From Hevea brasiliensis (lineage: Eukaryota; Streptophyta; Magnoliopsida; Malpighiales; Euphorbiaceae): 64,000 nucleotides of DNA. The stretch lies in assembly GCF_030052815.1 (NCBI RefSeq), contig NC_079499.1, positions 74,353,760-74,417,759 on the forward strand. Direction: 5' to 3'. A program made the translations under genes and the position numbers. The stretch's first letter is position 1. Each line of letters starts with the position of its first letter. This document shows positions 35,823 through 47,511 of this stretch, piece by piece. The notes beneath the pieces are model-generated. The model was not told where the DNA came from and ran no database searches. It saw nothing but the letters and a program-made list of their open reading frames with translations.

Positions 35823-38800
35823 TGTAACACCCTCCCTGTAGCAACTCCATACATTCTACTGTTCCGGTGACCAGTGTCGGTTTGGACAGTTAGAACGTCC
35901 GGAAAAATATTTAAACTAAAGTGAGGAACCATATTTAACTCAAATATTAATAAGAAAAATTTAAGAAAAATTTTAGAAATAAAATACAACAAAATTAAAT
36001 GAGTCGGTGCCCTAACGATGGGTAACCTAGTGAGAAGTTGCGGTTCTCGCAACTAGGAGCCCTAGACCCAGGGAAAAAATTATAAAATAATTTTTGGGAC
36101 TCCAGAGAAGGGTCATTGAGATTCTTATGGCATTAGAATGCCAAGAAAATGCTTAAAAAAATTTTTCAATCGGTACAGACAATTTTGGCCCGTTAAGCCA
36201 AACGAAGGGCATTTTGGTCATTTCATCTTCAGAGATGATTTTTGGCCGACTTGTCCAATTAAGTAAATAATTATTATAACATAAAATATGAATAAATATT
36301 TGCTAAAAATTGAATTGAAAATGAGTAGAAAAGAAAAAGAAAAGAAAATGGAATAAATGGGAATTTTGACATCATTATGATGTCATTAAAACCCCAATGA
36401 CCTATCATATTGTGCCACATGTCCTTAACCCATTTAAAATCAATAAAATGGGCAGAAAATGAAAGAAAAACCCAGCTTTCTTCTTCTTCCCATTTCCACC
36501 CGTGAACCATTTTTCCTCCATTAAAATTCCTTTCATTTTCTCTCTTCCAAATCTTGAATTCTCACCACTAAGCCTTAAGTTCTCTTCATTAAAAATTATC
36601 CTTACCTCTTGGGAAGGTGTTTGGATGCCAAGAAAGCCAAAGAAAGTGAAGGAAAAATCTAAGTTGGGTCAAGAAAAAATTCTGCTCCATTCAAGGTTAG
36701 TGCCCTAAACAATTTCTTTCTTTCTTTAATCTTGTAAGCACGCTAAATCAAGTAGAAAATTGTGTGAAATTAAAAGAAAAACTTGAGTAAATGAAATCTC
36801 TAAATTTGGCAGCCATGAGAAAGTTTAAGGATTGTTAGTTTTTGATGAAATTAAGTGGCTTAATTATGTTATTGATGAGTATAGATGATGGATAAAGTGA
36901 TTTGGTATGAGTTTGGTGTGTGTATGCCATAAATTAGAAATTGGAGTTAGGGTTTGAGCATGAAATTGAGACTTTGATCATGTAATGATGAAAGTGAGTT
37001 TTAATGGTCAATTAGTGACCATTTGGTTATTGGTAAACAAGAAATGAAGTGTGTTTAGTGATGGGATTTAGGTTTAGTGTGGCTGCCCTAGGTGACCTAC
37101 AGAATTGGACATGAGTCCAGCAAGTTTGGGCAGCCATAACTTGAATTATAGAGATTCAATTGGTGTTTAGCCAATTGGAAATGAAACTAGACACATAATG
37201 GCACAACTTTGGTGAAGAAACTATGCCCATAAGACCAAATCAAGTGGACCAAAAGCTTGCCCCAATCCGGGTGACCTGCAATCTGTTTCTGCAGAATGAC
37301 CAAATGAACAGTGTTTGGTCATTTGGCCATAACTCAGTGTAGAATGGTCCAATTGACCTAAAAGTTTACCAACAACAAGCTAAGATATAGGCCAACAACT
37401 TTCTTGAAGAAACCTACCCCAAATTATGACCAGAACCTATCCAACAAGGGAGTTGCACTCACTATTCACTGTACTGTAGATATGGTCAGTCCAGAAAAAT
37501 TCCAATCCGGCCAGTTGTGGTTTTTGGACCATAACTTGAGCTACAAAACTCCAAATGGAGTGATTCAAAAAAGGAAATTCAACTAGACAAAATAAGAAAC
37601 AACTTTCATGTTGATCATTTTGCCAAATTCCCACTGCAAAAATGACTAATAGAACAGTAAAATAAGATATGAAAACTGAAAATTCTGCTCAATTAACTTT
37701 AAGCTTAGAAATGGTATTGGCAACCAATACCAACAAATTTTGAATGCAAAATGTGGTATGTTGGGAGTATTAAAACCAATGGTACCTATTGTCTATGCAA
37801 AAGTCAACATTTTGGTTGACTAATGAAGTGAATAGTAAAACTAAAACTTGAAATTCAAAAATTATAAAACTCAAAAGTGTCAAATGCCCTAGTATACCTA
37901 ACAAGATTGGTTTGGATAGCTTGGCATGCCAATAGGGTTCAGTTAGCAGTACTGCACATGGCATTATGCCATTCTGTGATTTCATGGCTTTTAGCCATTC
38001 TGACATTGTGTTGAGACTTGGCCTTGTGCCTAATGTTATTACAGCTTATTAGCTGTTTTGTTGCACACAGGGAGATACATATGTGACCGATGGTGTGATG
38101 GCCCAAGGTACTTGATACCCAGTGCTAGTTTACCCATTTATCCAGTCCAGTCGTCTAGTATAGGTTACTTGGGCAATCAAAAATGAAAGTGGATAAATTT
38201 AATGAAATAATGAATATAACAAGTACAAAATAAGTAAGACTATAAATACTCATCAAAAATTTATTTGCAATGAGACATCAAAACATGCACTGCATATTTA
38301 CTTCCTGTTATTTCTTTTTATTTTATTATTGGCACCACTAAGCATTATTTCTTAGCGCATTGCTTTTGCCATGCATAGGTTCTGGAGATACTGACCGAGA
38401 GCCCAGTAGACCACAGACTGGGTGAAACCTCCTGCAGCTCCACATAGTGTCCGTGTCACCTCACCGTCATCAGTGCATTGGTAGGACACTAGGTTTTATT
38501 TTGATATTTTGTAATTAACTTTTATTTTCTCATATGTAATTGAAACTTATGTAATGTATTTTGGTATTAATGTAAATAGTAGAAATTGTGTTTATGAATG
38601 AACAAGTGAACTTTTATTTATGACTTTTACATGATTATCATATGAGATGAATGATTGAGAAATGGAAATGTTGTTGAAAAACATATTGAGATTTTGTTGA
38701 TGAAATAGAGTTTGAGATTGATTGAAAATATTGGAAGTGTTTTTCATAGGTTCCGAAGAACTGTTTTCTTCATTTTTAGCCGGTACTTTGCTGGATTTTC

Positions 38801-38981
38801 TATAAAATTTACGGAACCTTAAATAAATTTATGACTTCAATAAATGACTGAAATGAATTATATCTCACAAATTATACTCCATAACTACGAAAAAAATAAA
38901 TTAGGAAGAATAAAAATAATTGAATTAAAATAGAGTGTTTCGGTACACTGTGTGGCATATCTTGCTCGGCTACACTGTAGA
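35823..38981 (+). repeat. 5' LTR of family 2 element E4, main part
   Basis: Starts TGTAACACCCTCCC after TTCTC (35818-35822). The LTR is interrupted after GTAGA (38977-38981) by the unit 38982-47850, and its final 18 bp resume at 47856-47873. Joined length is about 3,177 bp, close to element A's 3,145 bp. It contains a donor-like CAAG|GTTAGT (36696) and a partly decayed hairpin (38339-38356, 5-bp stem left). No gene is inside. Confidence 0.9.
36691..36702 (+). promoter_or_regulatory. splice-donor-like site (CAAG|GTTAGT)
   Basis: TCAAG|GTTAGTG, intron side from 36696, 873 bp into the E4 LTR. Confidence 0.45.
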
Positions 38982-39850
38982 TGTAACACCCTCCCCATAG
39001 CAACTCCGTACATTCTACTGTTTCGGTGACCGGTGTCGGTCCGGATAGCTAGAACGTCCGGAAAAATATTTAAACTAAAGTCGGGAATCATAATTAACTC
39101 AAATATTAATAAGAAAAATTTAGTAAAAATTTTTGAAATAAAATACAACCAAGTTAAACGAGCCGGTGCCCTAGCGATGGGTAACCAGAGGGAAGTTGCG
39201 GTTCTCGCAACGAGGAGCCCTAGACTCGTGGGAAAAATTATAAAATAATTTTTGAGACTCCAGAGAAGGGTTATTGAGGTTCCCATGGCATTAGAATGCC
39301 AAGAAAATACCTAGAAAAATTTTTCAATCGGTACAGACAATTTTGACCCGTTAAGCCAAACGGAGGGCATTTTGGTCATTTCGCCTTCAGAGGCGATTTT
39401 TGGCCGACTTGTCGAGTTGAGTAAATAATTATTATGATCTAAAATATTAATAAATATTGTTAAAAATTAAATTGAAAATGAGTAGAAAAGAAAAGAAAAG
39501 AAAATGAAATAAAAGTCATATTTATGACATGAGCATGATGCAATTAAAATATTTTCACCCAACCAAATTTTGACACATCATTATAAACTACTTAAACATG
39601 AATAAAAGGAGATAAAAATTGGAAAAAGTGGACAGCCATCTTCATCTTTGGGCTGCAGAAACGTTGAGAGAGAGAGAGAGAAGAAAAAAACTCCATGAAA
39701 GCTCTTATTCAAAGCTTGATTTTCCCTAAGCTCTCCACCCCAAAACCCTAAACTTCCTTCACAAAAAATTATCCCTAAACCTTGAGGAAGCATAAGGCAG
39801 AAGAAATTTGAGGAAATTTTGAAGTTGGGCAAGTCCAAGTTAGGTCACAA

Positions 39851-39862
39851 GTGAGGTTAGTG
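39851..39862 (+). promoter_or_regulatory. splice-donor-like site (GAG|GTTAGT)
   Basis: GTGAG|GTTAGTG, intron side from 39856, 874 bp into the LTR; repeated at 44714 in the 3' LTR. Confidence 0.45.
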
Positions 39863-40459
39863 CTTATTTATGCAAGTATTCCTTTTATTTCATGTTAGGA
39901 ACTTGAAATTGATATGAAATGGTAAATTAAATGGACTAAATTCATGTGTATGTATACCATGAATTTTTGGCAGCCCTAAGGAAGGAATGAATTAGATTGT
40001 TTTGATGGACTTAGAGTGAACTAGAGAGTATGTTTTAAGGTATATATATATATGTAAGGAATGAAAGTGATTAATTAAGGTATGTTGTGAACATTTATAG
40101 TGGGAATTAGGGTTTTGAGGAGTGAAATTTTGATTTGGCTTATGAAATTGTTAAAGAACATTCTAATGGTCAATTAGTGACCATTTGAGGTAAGTTAATC
40201 ATAAATTGAAGTGCACTAGAGTGTTACAAACCAAAGTGGTAGGCTGCCTAGTGACAGCAGCAGGGAGACTGTGAGTCCAGCCCACTTAGACAGCCATAAC
40301 TTTGGCTGTGTAGGTCCAATTGGTGTTTGGACAATTGGACATGAAAATAGACTTATAATGGCACATTTTTTCTGAAGAAACCATGTCCAAAAGACCAAAG
40401 CAAGAGGACCAAAACTTGGCCCCAATCCGCATATCCTGCAAACAGCCCCTGCAGAATGA

Positions 40460-40486
40460 CCAAATGAACAGTAACTGTTCATTTGG
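40460..40486. repeat. 27-bp perfect palindrome in LTR
   Basis: Same arms as at 17050-17076 (CCAAATGAACAGT / ACTGTTCATTTGG) around a central A; repeated at 45320-45346. Confidence 0.85.
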
Positions 40487-41797
40487 CCATAACTCACTGT
40501 AGATTTGGTCAATTGACCTGAAATTTTTACAACAACAAGTTAAGATATAGACAAACAACTTTCATGAAGAAAACTACCCCAAATTATGACCAGAACCTAA
40601 CCCAAATGGCAGTCACAGTCACTGTTCAAACCTGCAACTCTGCAGATTTTTATTTGAGCAGTAATGTTTGGATGGCTATAACTCTCTCTAGAAAACTCGG
40701 ATTTAGGCGATTCTTGAACCGATGGAAACCTAAGGCATAGTAGAACATTTCATATGAAGAAAGTTAGACCAAATTATGAACTTAACTTGGTCAAATTACT
40801 GACCAAAGTTGGACCAAAATCTGCCAAAACCCAAAAGTGCAGCATGAACAGTGCACGTGAACAGTAAAATTATTTTGGCCATAACTTGAGCTACAAAACT
40901 CCAAATGGAGTGATTCAAAAAAAGAAATTCAACTAGACAAAATAAGGAACATTTTCTATGAGGGATGTTTTGTCAAATTCCAACAGTAGATCGACCAATA
41001 GAACAGTGCAACTTCGGAGCACCAAAACCGAAAATTGGCAATTTTGCCAAAATGACCTAAGCTTTGAGAAAGTGACCAAAACCAACAAGTTTTAAATGCA
41101 AAATGTGGTACATTGGGAGTGTTAAAACCAATGCACCTATGATCTATGCAAAAGTCAACTTTTTGTTGACTATTAAAGTGAATAGTAACATAAAAACTTG
41201 AAATTCAAAAATTGAAGAATTCAAAAGTATCAAATGCCCTAGTAGGCCTAATGTGATTGGTTTGGATAGGTTGGCATGCCAATAGGGTTCTGATAGCAGT
41301 ACTGCGTATGATGTATGGCTTCATTGCTATTCTGTGATGTGATAGCCTATGGCTATACTGATTATGATGTTTTACTTGGCTTTATGCCTTATTGCTTATA
41401 TGGCTTATTAGCCATTCTGTTTGCACACCGGGAGACACATTGTGACCGATGGTGTGACGGCCCGAGGTACTGGTACCCAGTGCTAGTTTACCCGTTTATC
41501 CAGTCCAGTCAATTTGTATAGGTTACTTGGGCATGGAAAAGTATAACTGTAATTGAACTGATTGTTAAAGAAAATACGAAAATTAAATATCAGAAATGAT
41601 TACGATAGAATACAAAGAAACTCAAGATCATGAAGAAAATAAATAAACAAAATGCATGAAGAAGTTAATATCATAAAACATAATTAGCCCTCGACTAAAC
41701 ATTAAGTTGGTAATTATTCAGTTCTTGTGAACACAATGGCTAAGAAATTATGATTTTTATTTGCATATTATTTCTTTCTATTTTATTATTTGCACCA

Positions 41798-41814
41798 CTA
41801 AGCTTTATGCTTAG
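41798..41814 (+). other. conserved LTR hairpin
   Basis: CTAAGC (41798-41803) and GCTTAG (41809-41814) around TTTAT. TGCACCA lies just upstream. The same hairpin stands at 46660-46676 in the 3' LTR. Confidence 0.6.
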
Positions 41815-42419
41815 CGCCGCTTTGCAACGCTGTAGGTACCAAGATAATCGATCGAGAGCCGTGAGACCACAGATTGGGTAAGTCCATCCTGCAGTTTTGC
41901 ATAGTGTCCGTGTCACCTCACAGGCTACAGTGCATTGGTAGGACACTAGGTGTCATTTTGGTATTTTGTAATTGATCTTATTTTCTCATGTGTAAATGAA
42001 CTTATGAAATGTAATTTGATGCTCATGTAAATAATGAGAATTGTGTTTGTAAATGAAAAAGTGAATGTTTATCTGTGATATATATATATGATTATCACAT
42101 GAAATGAATGATTGAGAAATGAATGTGAACTGAAAAATATTGAGATTTTGATAAATGGAGTTGAGATGAATGAATAAGAATATAGGAAGTGTTTTTCACA
42201 GTTCCAAGAACAGTTTTCTATTTTTAGCGGTACTGCGGATTTTCTTTAAAAATTTTCGGAACCTCAAATAAATTACAATTTCAATAAATGAATTATATTT
42301 TACAAATTATTTTCAAAACTATGATAAAAATGAATTATGATAAAATAGAGTGCTCCGGCACACTGAGTGGCATAACTTGCTCGGCTACACTGTAGTCGGG
42401 TAAGGGGTGTCACATTTAG

Positions 42420-42431
42420 TGGTATCAGAGC
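42420..42431 (+). promoter_or_regulatory. primer binding site, gag-only derivative
   Basis: TGGTATCAGAGC, after TTTAG; intact. Confidence 0.93.
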
Positions 42432-42510
42432 ACGGTTTAGGCGTTCGGGCCTAGATTGAGTCCATACCATGCATTGCATTTGTAAGAGTCGAGGTGACAC
42501 TAATGCAGAT

Positions 42511-42537
42511 CTGTTTATCTTTCTTATTTTGAATAGG
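42511..42537 (+). promoter_or_regulatory. splice-acceptor-like tract before gag ATG
   Basis: A pyrimidine-rich run (CTGTTTATCTTTCTTATTTT) ends in GAATAG, AG at 42535-42536, three bases before the gag ATG at 42540. The same arrangement occurs at 47971-47997 and, reversed, at 15278-15304; family 1 has TTATTTGTTCAG at 61720-61731. Use as a splice site is inferred. Confidence 0.45.
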
Positions 42538-42539
42538 AT

Positions 42540-43775
42540 ATGGACCCTTCATCTCAGAGAGCAGTCGAGGAGGAAGTGCAGAGTCATGCTCCACCAAAGA
42601 AGTGAGACTGGGGCATGAGAGAATGCCTCACAGCTCAAGCAGAGCCTTCTCGCCTCCACAGCCATGTTTCAAAGAAATGGCCGATTTCTTTAGACAAATG
42701 GCCGGGTAATGCCAAGACCACCACCACCACCAGCTCCACAGTAAATCACATCCGAAAGGCTAAGAAAGTTTGGAGCAAAGGATTTCTATGGCAAGAGAGA
42801 AGATGACTCATTGCGGCTGAAAATTGGTTGAGCAGAACGGCAGAGTCTTAAAACAACTCCATCGCACCCTGCAGCGTAACTTAGAAGTCTTGTATCCTTG
42901 TTACAAGACGATGCCTACGAATGGTGGGACATCGTGTCCAGTGAAGTGCACTAAGTCAGAACTTGGGTCTTCTTTCTTTCAGAATTTTAGAAGAAATATG
43001 TGGGTACTGTATAACTGGAAGAGAGAAGAAGAGAGTTTATTAACTCGAGGCAGACAGGTTGTCATGGGTCCGAATATGAGAAGGAATTCGTAAGATTGAG
43101 CCGCTATGGAAGGGAGATAGTCCCTAATGAAGCCGAAAGGTGCAAGAGATTTGAAGAGGGACTAAATGACAACATCAAGATCCAGCTCACTGCCTTGGGA
43201 ATCACATAATTTACCAAGCTAGTGGAAGCTGCAATAAAGGTTGAAAAGGTAAGAATCAGTGAGCAGACCAGAAGGGAGAGACAGCAGAAAGGGGCCTGTG
43301 ATACCAAGTATACCAACCGATAGTAAGAAGTTTAAGGGTTCTAGTTCACAAGATCGGACACTGTGGCCACAGAGGCCAAATTGGAATATCTATAGCTAGT
43401 TCCCCGGGCACAATAACAAGGGGATCAACCCCAAAGCCTGAATGTATGCATTGTGGTAGAAGACACAGAGGGGAGTGTCGACTGTTAACTGGAGAGTGTT
43501 TCAAATGTGGGGCTACGGATCATTTCATAAGAGATTGCCCTCAGTGGAGTGGTTCAATAGCTCCGGTACAAGTTAATAGACCTTCCCCTATAGTTCAAAG
43601 GGGTAAAAGATCGGGTAGAGCAGAAACGGCTGACATTACACAGAAGATTGTTTCTGAGACAGTTGAAAAGCCCGAAGTCAGGGTGGCACCACAAGTATAT
43701 GCTATGGAAGCTGAGGAAGAGCCAAACCCAGACACTGATGAGGCGATACAAGGAAGTGAAGAAACAAGGAGGTAG
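42540..43775 (+). pseudogene. gag of the gag-only derivative, broken
   Basis: ATG at 42540 with MDPSSQRAVEEEVQSHAPP, then a stop and repeated frame changes. Gag words recur in different frames: a Lys-rich RKAKKVWSKGF-type stretch, NEAERCKRFEEGL-type coding near 43125-43165, and finally an open frame with CGRRHRGECRLL and the CCHC knuckle CFKCGATDHFIRDC (43446-43550). This is followed by an acidic tail (AEEEPNPDTDEA) and a stop. The knuckle region differs from both A/E4 and E5, pointing to a third sequence variant. No PR, RT or integrase follows: coding jumps straight to the last dozen codons of pol and the polypurine tract. It would need enzymes from other elements to move. Confidence 0.82.
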
Positions 43776-43839
43776 CAACTCCTCGATTACTTAAGTCAGG
43801 TAAATTTCGAGGACGAAATTTAAATTAGAGGGGAAGAGT
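43776..43839 (+). promoter_or_regulatory. pol C-terminal stub and polypurine tract
   Basis: The sequence encodes SGKFRGRNLN and stop, identical in kind to the pol end of element A, then AGAGGGGAAGAG (43827-43838), one base before the 3' LTR. The stub shows that the missing pol was removed by an internal deletion whose right end lies just before it. Confidence 0.85.
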
Positions 43840-46800
43840 TGTAACACCCTCCCCGTAGCAACTCCGTACATTCTACTGTTCCGGTGACCGGTGTTGGTCC
43901 GGATAGCTAGAACGTCCAGAAAAATATTTAAACTAAAGTCGGGAATCATAATTAACTCAAATATTAATAAGAAAAATTTAGTAAAAATTTTTGAAATAAA
44001 ATACAACCAAGTTAAACGAGCCGGTGCCCTAGCGATGGGTAACCAGAGGGAAGTTGCGGTTCTCGCAACGAGGAGCCCTAGACTCGTGGGAAAAATTATA
44101 AAATAATTTTTGGGACTCCAGAGAAGGGTTATTGAGGTTCCCATGGCATTAGAATGCCAAGAAAATACCTAGAAAAATTTTTCAATCGGTACAGACAATT
44201 TTGACCCGTTAAGCCAAACGGAGGGCATTTTGGTCATTTCGCCTTCAGAGGCGATTTTTGGCCGACTTGTCCAGTTGAGTAAATAATTATTATGATCTAA
44301 AATATGAATAAATATTGTTAAAAATTAAATTGAAAATGAGTAGAAAAGAAAAGAAAAGAAAATGAAATAAAAGTCATATTTATGACATGAGCATGATGCA
44401 ATTAAAATATTTTCACCCAACCAAATTTTGACACATCATTATAAACTACTTAAACATGAATAAAAGGAGATAAAAATTGGAAAAATTGGACAGCCATCTT
44501 CATCTTTGGGCTGCAGAAACGTTGAGAGAGAGAGAGAGAAGAAAAAAACTCCATGAAAGCTCTTGTTCAAAGCTTGATTTTCCCTAAGCTCTCCACCCCA
44601 AAACCCTAAACTTCCTTCACAAAAAATTATCCCTAAACCTTGAGGAAGCATAAGGCAGCAGAAATTTGAGGAAATTTTGAAGTTGGGCAAGTCCAAGTTA
44701 GGTCACAAGTGAGGTTAGTGCTTACTTATGCTAATATTCCTTTATTTCCATGTTAAGGACTTGAATTTAGTATGAAATTGTAAGTTAAATGGACTAAATT
44801 CATGTGTATGTATACCATGAATTTTTGGCAGCCCTAAGGAAGGAATGAATTAGATTGTTTTGATGGACTTAGAGTGAACTAGAGAGTATGTTTTAAGGTA
44901 TATATATATATATGTAAGGAATGAAAGTGATTAATTAAGGTATGTTGTGAACATTTATAGTGGGAATTAGGGTTTTGAGGAGTGAAATTTTGATTTGGCT
45001 TATGAAATTGTTAAAGAACATTCTAATGGTCAATTAGTGACCATTTGAGGTAAGTTAATCATAAATTGAAGTGTACTAGAGTGTTACAAACCAAAGTGGT
45101 AGGCTGCCTAGTGACAGCAGCAGGGAGGCTTTGAGTCCAGCCCACTTAGACAGCCATAACTTTGGCTGTGTAGGTCCAATTGGTGTTTGGCCAATTGGAC
45201 ATGAAACTAGACTTATAATGGCACATTGTTTCTGAAGAAACCATGTCCAAAAGACCAAAGCAAGAGGACCAAAACTTGGCCCCAATCCGGATACCCTGCA
45301 AACAGCCCCTGCAGAATGACCAAATGAACAGTAACTGTTCATTTGGCCATAACTCACTGTAGATTTGGTAAATTGACCTGAAATTTTTACAGCAACAATT
45401 TAAGACATAGAAAAACAACTTTCATGAAGAAACCTACCCCAAATTATGACCAGAACCTAACGCAAATGGCAGTCACATTCACTGTTCAAACCTGCAACTC
45501 TGCAGATTTTGATTTGAGCAGTAATGTTTGGATGGCTATAACTCTCTCTAGAAAACTCGGATTTAGGCGATTCTTGAACCGATGGAAACCTAAGGCATAG
45601 TAGAACATTTCATATGAAGAAAGTTAGACCAAATTATGAACTTAACTTGGTCAAATTACTGACCAAAGTTGGACCAAAATCTTCCAAAACCCAAAAGTGC
45701 AGCATGAACAGTGCACGTGAACAGTAAAATTATTTTGGCCATAACTTGAGCTACAAAACTCCAAATGGAGTAATTCAAAAAAATAAATTCAACTAGACAA
45801 AATAAGGAACATTTTCTATGAAGGAAGTTTTGTCAAATTCCAACAGTAGATCGACCAATAGAACAGTGCAACTTCGGAGCACCAAAACCGAAAATTAGCA
45901 ATTTTGCCAAAATGACCTAAGCTTTGAGAAAGTGACCAAAACCAACAAGTTTTAAATGCAAAATGTGGTACATTGGGAGTGTTAAAACCAATGCACCTAT
46001 GATCTATGCAAAAGTCAACTTTTTGTTGACTATTGAAGTGAATAGTAACATAAAAACTTGAAATTCAAAAATTGAAGAATTCAAAAGTATCAAATGCCCT
46101 AGTAGGCCTAATGTGATTGGTTTGGATAGGTTGGCATGCCAATAGGTTACGATAGCGATCGCTGCGTATGATGTATGGCTTCATTGCCATTCTCAGGATG
46201 TGATAGCCTATGGCTATACTGATTATGATGTTTTACTTGGCTTTATGCCTTATTGCTTATATGGCTTATTAGCCATTCTGTTTGCACACCGGGAGACACA
46301 TTGTGACCGATGGTGTGACGGCCCGAGGTACCTGGTACCCAGTGCTAGTTTACCCGTTTATCCAGTCCAGTCAATTTGTATAGGTTACTTGGGCATGGAA
46401 AAGTATAACTGTAATTGAACTGATTGTTAAAGAAAATAAGAAAATTAAATATCAGAAATGATTACGATAGAATACAAAGAAACTCAAGATCATGAAGAAA
46501 ATAAATAAACAAAATGCATGAAGAAGTTAATATCATAAAACATAATTAGCCCTCGACTAAACATTAAGTTGGTAATTATTCAGTTCTTGTGAACACAATG
46601 GCTAAGAAATTATGATTTTTATTTGCATATTATTTCTTTCTATTTTATTATTTGCACCACTAAGCTTTATGCTTAGCGTCGCGCTTTGCAACGCTGTAGG
46701 TAATCAAGATACCGATCGAGAGCCGTGAGACCACGATTGGGTAAGTCCATCCTGCAGATTCGCATAGTGTCCGTGTGTCACCTCACAAAGCTAAGCAGCA

Positions 46801-47283
46801 TTGGTAGGACACTAGGTGTCATTTTGGTATTTTGTAATTGATCTTATTTTCTCATGTGTAAATGAACTTATGAAATGTAATTTGATGCTCATGTAAATAA
46901 TGAGAATTGTGTTTGTAAATGAAAAAGTGAATGTTTATCTGTGATATATATATGATTATCACATGAAATGAATGATTGAGAAATGAATGTGAACTGAAAA
47001 ATATTGAGATTTTGATAAATGGAGTTGAGATGAATGAATAAGAATATAGGAAGTGTTTTTCACAGGTTCTGAAGAACGGTTTTCTCTATTTTTAGCCAGA
47101 CTCACGGATTTTCTTTAAAAATTTTCGGAACCTCAAATAAATTACAATTTCAATAAATGAATTATATTTCACAAATTATTTTCAAAACTATGATAAAAAT
47201 GAATTAAGATAAAATAGAGTGCTCCGGCACACTGAGTGGCATAACTTGCTCGGCTACACTGTAGTCGGGTAAGGGGTGTCACA
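43840..47283 (+). repeat. 3' LTR of gag-only family 2 derivative
   Basis: 3,444 bp, TGTAACACCCTCCCC to GGGGTGTCACA, nearly identical to 38982-42414. Differences cluster in short CG-rich patches (46141-46200, 46676-46800, about 47090) rather than being spread evenly. Unusually it is followed by TTTAG, the sequence that normally separates a 5' LTR from its primer binding site, and then by the foldback cassette instead of host sequence. Confidence 0.92.
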
Positions 47284-47288
47284 TTTAG

Positions 47289-47354
47289 TGCAGCTCAATT
47301 GGTAAGAGGCGAAGCAAACCCGTGAGGTGATAAGGGTTCGAATCCTAGCTCTGC
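47289..47354 (+). other. tRNA-like head with A box and B box
   Basis: CAGCTCAATTGGTAAGAG resembles the D-arm/A box of plant tRNAs, and GGTTCGAATCC (47335-47345) is a perfect B box, about 30 bp downstream. The ends TGCAG and CTGCA can pair. The T-stem is imperfect and no clover-leaf is convincing, so it is a SINE-like or tRNA-derived promoter rather than a tRNA gene. Copy C lacks most of the region from the A box to the B box. Confidence 0.6.
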
Positions 47355-47489
47355 AGGGCGAAGGGATTGAACTCCACCAAAGCGGACAGTACCTTGTGAG
47401 TCGCATCGCCGGCCTCTAGAGGGGTACGCCGGCAAGATGGCCACCCATAGAGGGGCTTGAGCTGGGGCCCACTAAGCCGGGGTGTGACA

Positions 47490-47511
47490 ATAAAAAAGGC
47501 GCCTTTTTTAT
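47490..47511. repeat. 22-bp perfect palindrome at foldback centre
   Basis: Two 11-bp arms with no spacer, centred between 47500 and 47501, core AAAAAAGGCGCCTTTTTT. It joins the forward and inverted cassette copies. Confidence 0.9.

Larger units (their letters stand above)
38982..42414 (+). repeat. 5' LTR of gag-only family 2 derivative
   Basis: 3,433 bp, TGTAACACCCTCCCC to GGGGTGTCACA. It is nearly identical over most of its length to 43840-47283, so the two LTRs flank one recent insertion. It carries a TATA-like TATAAAC (39582), a donor-like GAG|GTTAGT (39856), the 27-bp palindrome (40460-40486) and the hairpin (41798-41814). Its left flank GTAGA is matched at 47851-47855. Confidence 0.93.

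Noticed and set aside
39667..39686. GA microsatellite (also 44524-44541)
   Set aside because: Ordinary short simple repeat in the transcribed part of the LTR, duplicated with the LTR.
42491..42536. A short leader intron from GAG|GTGACA to the AG before gag
   Set aside because: Only about 45 nt, below the usual minimum for plant introns; the conserved donor in the LTR is a better partner.
47289..47354. A functional tRNA gene
   Set aside because: A and B boxes are good but the T-stem pairs poorly, no anticodon arm is convincing, and related inverted and partial copies lie next to it, so it is a tRNA-derived repeat at most.
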